In this document: positions 19,101-25,349 of the stretch, piece by piece | How positions within the stretch are numbered: the first letter of the stretch is position 1 | How the letters are laid out: every line of letters starts with the position of its first letter | Assembly: GCA_017939155.1 (NCBI GenBank) | Contig: JAGAZZ010000055.1 | Location: 1-64,000, forward strand | Reading direction: 5' to 3' | DNA: 64,000 bases | DNA from: Alphaproteobacteria bacterium | GTDB taxonomy: Bacteria; Pseudomonadota; Alphaproteobacteria; RF32; CAG-239 | The notes under the pieces: model-generated | The model's input: only the letters and a program-made list of their open reading frames with translations | Told to the model about the DNA's origin: nothing | Database searches by the model: none | Translations under genes and position numbers: made by a program

Positions 19101-22100
19101 TGCGTGGTCGGGCAGATTGGTTTTAAGCAAGCGACCGGCGTGGTGATTTTATTGGTTCCGTCAGGACAGCTTTTGCCTGCGGGGCAAGATGAGCCTGCCT
19201 GCCAGCCGTTGGCAGTGTCACAAGCATAAGAGCAGATATAGCAGGTGCCGTCCTCGTAGGGTTTAGGAGTTTCGCTGGTCTTAAAGCCGGTTGCGCTTGG
19301 GGTACAGTGGTTTTCTTGTTCACCGGGGGGGCAGTGGAAATCGCCATCTCTTTTCCAACAGGTGTAAGTTCTTGAATTAACAGTTTTATCTACCCTTGTG
19401 CAGGTTTGAGTTCCACCGTCTTCGCATTGGTCTTTATCGGCGTAATAGCGGTTGTCTTCATCACAAGAGTAATTACAGGTGTAACATCTGTCATTTCCGT
19501 TGTAACTGGTGGAAGATGCGCCTAATTGAGCGGTTAATGGCGCTTCAGCGTTACATCCGTTAACTGTGGTTGATGTGCCGGTCGGGCAAGGTTTTTTCTC
19601 GCATTGAGCGCAAGAAGCCGAGCCTTGGTCAACAGGATTGATAAATTTCCATCCGTTATCGGCAGTGGTGCCGCAGACGGTGAGTGTGCTGTCATCTTTA
19701 TAGGCTAAGGCGTTGTTACACTCATATTCGCATTTATAACATAATTTAGAGCCGACGGTAATTGGGGTATGCGGTACAAGTGTAATACCGGTTTTGGCAT
19801 CGGTACACGGGGTTTCCTGGTAGTCATCCGGACAATCTTGGTCCCCGGTTTGTTTCCAACAGCCGGAGCCGGGGGCTGACTCTGAACAGGTAAAACCACC
19901 GGATTCGCAAGCAGCTTTTGTGGTGGCGGTGTAGCCTGCGGGACAACCATCATCATGATAACACGTGATAGATTTGTTGCGGTATGTATCATTTATTGAG
20001 GCTTCAGAACAATCTTTTCCTGCCGGGCAGTTCGCGGCTGCTGTTCCTTGTTTCCAGCCGGCGGTGGTGTTGCATTGATAAGCGCAATCATAACAGTCAC
20101 TTGTTCCACTTTGACCGGTGACGTTAGGGGTGGTGAGGATTGCATTAGTGCTGTCAACTAAGCATTGTGCCGTGTTTGAAGGCGGGGTGCAGGGCGTTGG
20201 CGCTGCGTTCTTTTTCCAACAACCGCCGGCGCTTTGAGCGCATTGATAGCCGATGTTTTCTGCGGCTTGTTCACAGAGGGCTTTGGTGGCGTAATAGCCC
20301 TTTGTGGTGTTACATATATTTTTAGTGTAACATCCGGTTACGTCAACAATGCAAGTGTATTCAGAATTTGCCGTGGTGCAGGCGCTGTTGTTATCATAAT
20401 AACCTTGGGTCGGGTCACATTTATCTTTTTTATAACAGTCGGCACCTTTGGAACGATAGGGGTCAGTTAAAGAGGCGTATTTGCAGAGCCACCCGGTCGG
20501 GCAGTTGCTTGCAGTGCCTGATTGCCAGCCGTTTGCGGTATCGCAAAGATATGTACAATCATAGCAATCATCTTCGCCGCTTTTGGCGACAACGGACGGG
20601 GTTGTCTTAATACCGTCTACAGTTAAACATTCATTGATATGCGATGGGGTGGGACATCCTGCAGGGTCGTCTTTGACATAACAGTTATGAGCTGTTTTGA
20701 CGCAAGTGTAGGACGGGTTTGCCGCCGTGCAGGCGGTGTCGGTTGCATAGTAGCCGTGGGCGGCATCGCAAACACCGACAACATAACAACCGGTTGCATC
20801 TATCGTGCAGACGTGCTCAGGGTTAGCGTTTTGGCAAGCTGTTGTGTTGTCAAAATAGCCGTGTGTGGTGTCACAACCGGTCGGGGTATAACATTTTGCC
20901 CCGCTTGGCATTGTTATTTCAGAACACGTTTTTCCGGCAGGGCAGGTTGCAAACCAGCTATGTGCGGTGTCGCATTGATAATTACAGTTATAACACGGGG
21001 CGTCACCAACCTGAGTTTCGGTTTGACCATTAGTGTAGCCGGTGCCGATTTGGCATTGTGTGCGGTTCGGGTGTGAAGCAGGACAGTCAGCATTACCATC
21101 GTGTTTCCAACATTGAGAGCCGGGGGCGGATTCGGTGCAGACATAACCGCCTTCTTCGCATTTGCTTAAGTTCGTGTAAGGATAATCCGGCGGGCAGGCT
21201 GAGGTGGTGTTATTATAGCATTTTTTGCCGTTTGGCATGGTTATATCAGTACATTTTCTGCCGGCAGGACAGGTTGTTTGCCAGCCGTTTGCAGTGTCAC
21301 ATTGATAATCACAATTATAACACGGGGCATCGCCGACCGGCGTTTCGGTTTGACCGTTAGTGAAGCCGGTGCCGGTTTGGCATTGGTTTCTGCTCGGATG
21401 TGTGTCAGGACACTCGGCATTGCGGCTATGGCGCCAACACTCTGAGCCGGGAGCAGATTCGGTGCAGACATAACCGCCGGCTTCGCAAGCGGCTAATGTG
21501 GTATAATAGGTAAAGTCTGTCGGACAGCCGTCATCACGATAACAGATAAGGGTTTTGTTGCGGTTGGTGTCATTGATGGCAACATCTCTGCAGACACGAC
21601 CGGCACGACAGTTTGCTGCGGCTGAGCCTTGTTGCCACCCTGAAGCGGTATCGCATTTGTAGTCACACTCCAAGCAGTCATCCGGACCACTTTTGCTAAC
21701 GGGGGTCGGGGTGGAGATAATACCGGTTTGAGTTTCACAAAGGGCTGTATGCGAATTGGGCAGACATTCGGTCAACAAGGTAAAATTCGGCAACCAGCAG
21801 AGGTTTTCTTGTTGGGTACAATGATAGCCGATATTAGCGTTTTCGCATGAAGCTTGGTTCGGGTGGTGACCGTTTGCTATGTCGCAGACATCTTTTATGT
21901 AACAGCCGTTAGTAACAGTTTTGCAGGTGTAGCCGGGATTGCTGTTACGACATTCATCATCATTGTCATAATAACCTTTTGAGGTGTCGCATTTGGCGGG
22001 GTACCAACATTGGTTTTCATTTAATTCGCAAACAATGCCGGGATGATAAGCGGCACAAAAACCTAAGTTATCATAACGTTTGTCTTTCTCATTACAGGTA

Positions 22101-22756
22101 TAAGAGCATTGATAGCATTGTTGGTCACCGGATTTGTTTGCGGTGGGGGTGGCAGTGGTGATATGGTCAGCTTTGTCTTCGCAAGCGGTTTGTTCACCGG
22201 TTGGGCAATCTACCGGAATACACGCTGTTTTGTCAGAGTTCGGTGTCCAAAATTCATCACAGGACTCAAGGCGATTCTTGCCTTTACAATGTGAACATTG
22301 ACCGTGTTCGGGGCATTCATCTAACGGGTATTTGCTTTTGTCACAGCCTTTGTCATCATCGTGCAACAGGGCATACGCGCCGGCGGCGGCGCCGACACCG
22401 ATAAGGGCAAGCCCGGCGGGGGAGACTTTTACTTTTTCACCGACGATTATGGCACAAACAGGGTCATTATCATCATGACAAGGGACTTTGGTCGAGGCGC
22501 CGAATTTTAAGAGGAGAGCGTAGGCGTCGCGGTCTTTATTTTGTTGAGCAAGGCAAAGGGCAGTGTTTTTATCTTGATTTTCTATGTTTATATAATGCTT
22601 ATATTTGTTTAAGCGTGCGGTATCGTTTTCTTTTGCCCAAGAGTATAAGTGCTCAGGGGTGAGTTTAGCGGCAGCGTTAGCGTCACTAAAACCTGCTGTG
22701 AATACAGCGGTCACGGACAATAAACTTAAAACAAAAAGTTTTTTTAATCTTTTCAT
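13103..22756 (-). CDS. Giant cysteine-rich autotransporter (type V secretion), 3217 residues
   Basis: Predicted surface protein. A Sec signal peptide (residues 1-29, ending DANA-A) is followed by an ankyrin-like stretch (about 35-90), a Gly/Ala-rich hydrophobic segment (111-131), a very long cysteine-rich region (about 138-2585), a beta-helix-like region of repeating NxGxI / GIYV strands (about 2590-2850) and a C-terminal autotransporter barrel (about 2950-3217) ending in the outer-membrane signature YKF. Roughly one residue in nine of the sampled passenger is Cys. I count 20 copies of C-[YLV]-x-C-x-[YLW]-x-C, most followed by DTANGW or DEDN, spaced about 115 residues apart. Between them recur units of the form GGYxCxExxxGSGCW and CPxxHPxxTxC. 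GGGAGAG lies upstream of the ATG. The gene stands alone, with its own terminator. No known adhesin family was recognised in the passenger. Confidence 0.85.
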   Translation of the reverse strand: MKRLKKLFVLSLLSVTAVFTAGFSDANAAAKLTPEHLYSWAKENDTARLNKYKHYINIENQDKNTALCLAQQNKDRDAYALLLKFGASTKVPCHDDNDPVCAIIVGEKVKVSPAGLALIGVGAAAGAYALLHDDDKGCDKSKYPLDECPEHGQCSHCKGKNRLESCDEFWTPNSDKTACIPVDCPTGEQTACEDKADHITTATPTANKSGDQQCYQCSYTCNEKDKRYDNLGFCAAYHPGIVCELNENQCWYPAKCDTSKGYYDNDDECRNSNPGYTCKTVTNGCYIKDVCDIANGHHPNQASCENANIGYHCTQQENLCWLPNFTLLTECLPNSHTALCETQTGIISTPTPVSKSGPDDCLECDYKCDTASGWQQGSAAANCRAGRVCRDVAINDTNRNKTLICYRDDGCPTDFTYYTTLAACEAGGYVCTESAPGSECWRHSRNAECPDTHPSRNQCQTGTGFTNGQTETPVGDAPCYNCDYQCDTANGWQTTCPAGRKCTDITMPNGKKCYNNTTSACPPDYPYTNLSKCEEGGYVCTESAPGSQCWKHDGNADCPASHPNRTQCQIGTGYTNGQTETQVGDAPCYNCNYQCDTAHSWFATCPAGKTCSEITMPSGAKCYTPTGCDTTHGYFDNTTACQNANPEHVCTIDATGCYVVGVCDAAHGYYATDTACTAANPSYTCVKTAHNCYVKDDPAGCPTPSHINECLTVDGIKTTPSVVAKSGEDDCYDCTYLCDTANGWQSGTASNCPTGWLCKYASLTDPYRSKGADCYKKDKCDPTQGYYDNNSACTTANSEYTCIVDVTGCYTKNICNTTKGYYATKALCEQAAENIGYQCAQSAGGCWKKNAAPTPCTPPSNTAQCLVDSTNAILTTPNVTGQSGTSDCYDCAYQCNTTAGWKQGTAAANCPAGKDCSEASINDTYRNKSITCYHDDGCPAGYTATTKAACESGGFTCSESAPGSGCWKQTGDQDCPDDYQETPCTDAKTGITLVPHTPITVGSKLCYKCEYECNNALAYKDDSTLTVCGTTADNGWKFINPVDQGSASCAQCEKKPCPTGTSTTVNGCNAEAPLTAQLGASSTSYNGNDRCYTCNYSCDEDNRYYADKDQCEDGGTQTCTRVDKTVNSRTYTCWKRDGDFHCPPGEQENHCTPSATGFKTSETPKPYEDGTCYICSYACDTANGWQAGSSCPAGKSCPDGTNKITTPVACLKPICPTTHTYTSKATCQAGGYTCLESATGSGCWMRSGCPSTYPYTSKSACESGGFTCEESTTDTGCWRHKGDQPCPSTHPNETACATPTKSGIKLTQDETTVGSRKCYSCSYGCDTANGWKSSNCPIGTAFAGTCNTEHGATCGKITGCSTTNGYKNTTDIYNCGTSGSNGWKFINSQTKDGTTCAQCEKLPCPTGSATTAGNCEPHTSLKADLGSSSTGYNGDTKCYACTYSCDEDNGFYTYESECTSSGSYECHIVTYLTGHSCWERGDPQCPSSHPYESPCDSATTGTTLSQGGPVPVGSKQCYSCSYDCNNSTHFTSQSLCEANSSNLGYTCTETGVPTPVGTAICWVKSSTTTPCPANSHTAQCSKNDNITTTPTNEGKSGTQTCYSCQYSCNSGWTEGTCRAGRDCTEASINDTYRNITLSCYKDNGCPSTHPYTSESSCTSGGYTCTESATGSGCWQRGEKPFSCPPNYVLMDKGDVNTTYFKRNIWRNPACVEATDTNCEKCIQVTDCADGIYNDGDTCKANYATCTAHYNSYDASLTCWSGTGTLGCDTDYTETACSSLTVKKGIVAKQVDHTTVGSKDCYKCSLECDSGWEDSTEYWNYSQTIFFGERNEQTLNGTTTRCTKITGCNFDNGYYDRSTSTLDACGTSGSNGWDWDGAPALLDGYACSSCLELPCDTGTATTARNCPDSYASLVASIGTSAVGYTGDTPCYTCNYSCDEDNGYYASEAQCTDGGSFSCTSVTERTGNTCWKRGDHQCADDEYKTQCSDGGTGYELANESEDDYGCYTCSWTCATGWAEGSCPTGYTCSTHITTPKTNYITCYKVDGCDTSKDYYATESDCAKGGYTCEKIESDFGYATCYHRTGNSECPGTHPSETACTTTEGFIVSEEEAKPVGSRNCYSCKWDCDTANGWGGIGSKKEGISYTQVNHAQTNTNIVHGGSVLCYKPNGCDTASGYKSTTDIKNCGTSGDNGWKFITPYQTAGSYSCAKCEKKLCPTGQTTQLSGCAPYDSLTASLGTSSGSYYGDSPCYPCNYTCNEDENYYADKGECENGDSYTCTQTTENGKTCWHRGGPKVTCNTSCRDDYPYITFLSSSTTGKTDSNGNPCVTCTYNCKSEVGYYGDQGACQTATGTQCVAKRVDYTLNNNEAANLGCYIQGGDDIPCDDGYSTTYQSVASCGSSGSKGWDFASSGMSGGKVCGKCTAKACSSGIIGSSTSACPAAEVAGFIATSTTAITDVFSGDEQCYKCNYGCDGKIGFEFPQIAIGTGWTYTEKTYNGTMCHVRSGCTACPLGYHTNCYRCSLSSGTGAICPIDVSQIVPSDHISPINPTAIDIPIDAQYIYKSTSVNTCAKTEHPEVVRCGKCEENTAATATTATGLQNEIYGMRGTSSTEPLVNPKENTISLQNLANTTAIGMFSDQSQTVINQGTINIENNIESQNSTAIGIHAGLGVEAINQGLIKIDGKDGTAIGILGEGANHIVNAEDGIIDVTGAKAYGIYVKDGEGALVENKGIIKALGDEAHGIYIEKNANVNTVLNSGSIYVNGTEKGDAGITLNGADLRNEKILAFSGKANLDMLDGRVYLEKGGSIEAEALEGDLTLGVSNVLGSNEDTYAAEGALKADDLANLNLISESALFDAKVTADGHRLERKDFAEFTPNSSIAKYLTSNYEQGKLVEMYDAIKSQTEAQEARQLTAKDLGYDIMPNFADENFMALKSLNRNIADTILKPSDENYRVIAGADSVSLETKNKAVLSGYDLSATSMYTFGDKRLDNKNRLGLGLSFTQLSSSYDRGGSRDLNIVSVFIPYLHKFTEKLNLASILSFGYGYGDLERGGNKKADINDIFYGFTNELRYTIDLNGFASLEPALYLNAIGYTEDGLDEGSSELALATNKTHNLSVEAGIGLFLKKEVSLEKYGKLGFKVGGAYYRELGSPYDDIRARVKGSNGWYSINDYANIYTHDRALLEAAIDYEYKDLSIYAKFNQIIQKNNPKLFDLGIKYKF

Positions 22757-23086
22757 AATAGCTCTCCCTTTATTTGCGAAATATCCCTTTGTTTTAACGC
22801 AAATAAAATTTCAGTTCTTAATTATTGGCGTGTTTTTGATACACTATTTAATGCGTTTTTAGCATAATAAATTTGGTTTGTAAAGATATTTTTTGTATAA
22901 AAATCATAATTTAAAGGATAAAAAGCGGCGGTAGCCGAGTCATTGCAAGGGATTGCGCAACATCAAGAAAATTCTTGCACGAATCGGATAAGTCCATTTT
23001 TTTAACCGAATGTTAAGAAGTTATTAACTCAATGTTAATTTTTGTCTAAAATTTAAGCTTTTGCGATTCGGAAAGGAAGGGGATTT
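22757..23086. other. AT-rich intergenic region upstream of the autotransporter
   Basis: A 330-base gap between two minus-strand genes. It should hold the autotransporter promoter, but I see no convincing -35/-10 pair. A fragment at about 22937-22960 (GTCATTGCAAGGGATTGCGC) looks like a degenerate member of the CGCAATGAC-type repeats. CAAGAAAATTCTTG near 22970 is a short palindrome. No coding frame was seen. Confidence 0.5.
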
Positions 23087-23575
23087 TTATTTTATTTCTT
23101 CGTCTTTTTTGATACCGTAAAGCACCGAGCGCGGCATCCAGCCCTCAATTTGGTTTTCAAACTCCAAGAGGCAGAAAGAGCGGTTGCAGCGTTTGATTTT
23201 GGCAACAACGCCGTTTTCAGCGCGGGCGATAATGTCAGCGTTTAAGCTGTCTTTGCGGTAAATATCATTTTGTCCGGGTTCAACAACGAGCGCGTAACGA
23301 GCGTTGGTTAAAAGATTTTTTCTGACCCAAGAAGTGGTGCCTTCAAAATCACGGATTTTGCGCCATTGCTCATATTCGGCGATGATTTCGACCGGGTGGT
23401 TTTGCTGTTGATAAATCCATTCTATCGGGTAGCGGATGTTCGGTCCGGAGCGGGCGTTGACCTTGTCGGCGCGCATGGCGACAAAACGGGTTTCGGCGGG
23501 GCTTAATTCTATAATTGAAGCCGCGGCGTTGCCGGACGTGAAAATAAAAAGCAGAAACAACAAAAATAAACGCAT
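23087..23575 (-). CDS. Secreted bacterial SH3-domain protein (SH3_4-like)
   Basis: A 162-residue exported protein: signal peptide to about residue 19 (TSGNAAA), then two SH3-like segments. The first contains KVNARSGPNIRYPIEWIYQQ and WRKIRDFEGTTSWVRKNLL, and the second EGWMPRSVLYGI. Variable-length RSGPN...W...G..GWV patterns are the hallmark of bacterial SH3 domains of the SH3_4 (DUF1058) type, common in alphaproteobacteria and thought to bind peptidoglycan or periplasmic partners. Its upstream gap (23576-23733) is divergent with the M20 hydrolase. Specific function is unknown. Confidence 0.8.
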   Translation of the reverse strand: MRLFLLFLLFIFTSGNAAASIIELSPAETRFVAMRADKVNARSGPNIRYPIEWIYQQQNHPVEIIAEYEQWRKIRDFEGTTSWVRKNLLTNARYALVVEPGQNDIYRKDSLNADIIARAENGVVAKIKRCNRSFCLLEFENQIEGWMPRSVLYGIKKDEEIK

Positions 23576-23733
23576 TTTTTCCTCTTTCGGTTTTTTGTTG
23601 ATTTTAGGGGGCGGTGATTAAAAAAATCTTAAAATAATAAAGTTTTTTTAGTTCAAGCGGGTTTAATGCGGAATTTAAGGATTTATTTATAACTTATGAC
23701 TATAATGGGGCTGTTTTTTTAGGAGATAAAACG

Positions 23734-24837
23734 ATGGATTTGATAAAGACGATTGAAGATTTAATCCGCTTTCGCACAGAAACGGGAAATGCCGAAGAGA
23801 TTGATAAGTGTTTAGCGTATATTGAAAAGAGTTTTGAGGGGACGGGGGCAGTTGTTAAAATCGAGCGGTTTGAAGACGCCAGCCCGGTGATTTATCTTTC
23901 TAACAATGAAGATATGCACCAAGACGCGCTGGTGCTCGGACATCTTGATGTGGTGAAAGCCAAAGACGAGATGTTTGAACCATATATCAAAGACGGCAAA
24001 ATGTTTGGGCGCGGAACGCTTGATATGAAAAGTTTTGCCGCGGTGGCGATGAACTCGCTTCATTATGTTTTAGAGCATAAATTGCCGGTTAAATTCGGCG
24101 TTATCCTCTCCACCGATGAAGAACAGGGAAGCAAAAGCACGCACGCGTTTTTGGCGCGTTACCCTGAGCTTAACGCTAGCGTTGTGCTTGATAATGATGT
24201 GGGTGGAGATATTGGCGAGATTATTAACAAATGCAAGAATCCGGTGTTTGTTAAATTAAAGGCTCAAGGAAAGCCTGCACACGGCTCAACGCCTTGGGAC
24301 GGTTTGGACGCTAATGAAATGCTGATGAAGACGATTGCGGCTTTGCGGCAAAATTATCCGTATTATGACCTTAACAGCGGCAAACCCGCTAACACCTGGG
24401 TTGACACCATGCACGTTGCCAAGATAAGCGGCGGGGAAGTTTCTAATATCATTTCCTCTCAAGCCGAGGCGCTTTTGGACGTTCGTTTAGTGGAAACGTC
24501 TGATGTTTCCGGGCTTGAAGAAAATTTGAAAAAAGCGTGTTTTCCCGGTGTGACATACGAAATCGTGTCTTCTTCAACGCCGGTGGTTATGCGTGAGGAC
24601 AATCCGCAAATTTGGGCCTATAAAACTTTGGCCGAGAAGATTATGGGGCGCAAAATTAACTTTGTACAAATTGGCGGCGCAACGGACGCGCGTCTTTTTG
24701 CCGAAAAAGGGGCGACGGTGATTATGCACTCCGGTACCGGTGAGGGGATGCACGCGGATGGGGAGTATGTAGTTCTTCAATCCGTAGAGGAGTTGGCTAG
24801 GATACAGGTTGAGTATCTGAAGCAGATGGGGGCTTGA
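23734..24837 (+). CDS. M20-family amidohydrolase (ArgE/DapE-like)
   Basis: Two-zinc hydrolase that removes acyl groups or cuts small amides or dipeptides; acetylornithine deacetylase and succinyl-diaminopimelate desuccinylase are the family's best-known members. Zinc-binding motifs are in order: GHLDVV with His70 and Asp72, GRGTLDMK with the bridging Asp97, STDEEQGS with the catalytic Glu129 and ligand Glu130, and MHADGEYV with the last His near residue 350. The lid domain with KAQGKPAHGS follows the second motif. The length (367) fits ArgE better than DapE, but I cannot settle the substrate. AGGAG lies upstream. The gene stands alone before a repeat cluster. Confidence 0.85.
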   Translation: MDLIKTIEDLIRFRTETGNAEEIDKCLAYIEKSFEGTGAVVKIERFEDASPVIYLSNNEDMHQDALVLGHLDVVKAKDEMFEPYIKDGKMFGRGTLDMKSFAAVAMNSLHYVLEHKLPVKFGVILSTDEEQGSKSTHAFLARYPELNASVVLDNDVGGDIGEIINKCKNPVFVKLKAQGKPAHGSTPWDGLDANEMLMKTIAALRQNYPYYDLNSGKPANTWVDTMHVAKISGGEVSNIISSQAEALLDVRLVETSDVSGLEENLKKACFPGVTYEIVSSSTPVVMREDNPQIWAYKTLAEKIMGRKINFVQIGGATDARLFAEKGATVIMHSGTGEGMHADGEYVVLQSVEELARIQVEYLKQMGA

Positions 24838-24855
24838 TAAAGCACAAGTTATTTA

Positions 24856-24962
24856 GGGGGCTTGTATAGCACCGGTCATATAAGCGTCGGCGCTTGCTTA
24901 TGTACTCATTATGTACACCGCGCTCGCGGCGCCACTTATAGCACCGGCACTATCCAAACCCT
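24856..24962. repeat. Twin-GTAC palindromic element 3
   Basis: Imperfect inverted repeat whose arms run GGGGGCTTGTATAGCACCGG and TAGCACCGGCACTATCC, around a core with GTAC at 24902 and 24913 (7 bases apart). Nearly the same end sequences recur at 62311-62568, over 37 kb away. The 512-base gap 24838-25349 contains this element, element 4, and the next gene's promoter, but no credible gene; the open frame at 25054-25302 is repeat sequence. Confidence 0.75.
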
Positions 24963-25002
24963 ATGCAAAATTGCTTGCAGCGATTTTCGGTTTTAAAGTG
25001 GG

Positions 25003-25268
25003 GTGTGCTAAAGTACGGTCAAATCGCCAAAATGGCTTCCTTATGTACTAATTGTGTACACCGCGGTCGCCATTTTGACGATAGCACTGCCAATTCCGAC
25101 TAAGGCTTTGTTTCACGGTGGCTGTCGCCTTGTTCACAAAGCCAAGTCTCATTGCGTCTCGCATAAAAACAATTTCCCAAATTGTTTTTATTGCGCCGTT
25201 ATCCCACCCTCGGCGTGCTTGCGCACAAGTTATTTTTGGGGTGTGCTAAAGTACGGTCATATAAGCGT
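25003..25268. repeat. Twin-GTAC palindromic element 4 with trailing hairpins
   Basis: The main palindrome (25003-25092) pairs GTGCTA...CAAAATGGC with GCCATTTTGACGATAGCAC around GTAC tetramers at 25045 and 25055. Two more inverted repeats follow: GGCTTTGT/ACAAAGCC (25104-25143) and a perfect 12-bp pair with a CCC loop (25164-25190). From 25238 the sequence GGGGTGTGCTAAAGTACGG repeats the start of this element and runs into the ACCGG-type end of element 3, so this looks like a broken or composite copy. Confidence 0.7.
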
Positions 25269-25285
25269 TGGTGGTATGATTTTCT

Positions 25286-25314
25286 TTGACAAAGCGGGGT
25301 AAAAGGTGTATCAT
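25286..25314 (+). promoter_or_regulatory. Sigma-70-type promoter for the HExxH protein
   Basis: TTGACA at 25286-25291, a 17-base spacer, and TATCAT at 25309-25314. Transcription would start near 25321 and leave a short leader of about 29 bases containing the GGAG ribosome site. Confidence 0.75.
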
Positions 25315-25349
25315 ATTTAATTATAGAGAAATGACGTGGAGAAGATGTT

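Noticed and set aside
20639-21076. 145-codon plus-strand frame opposite the autotransporter, and many similar ones
   Set aside because: Antisense shadows of a GC-structured, repetitive gene; their repetitiveness mirrors the sense repeats and they have no start signals.
25054-25302. 82-codon open frame in the second repeat cluster
   Set aside because: Runs through palindrome arms and into the promoter of the next gene; no ribosome site.
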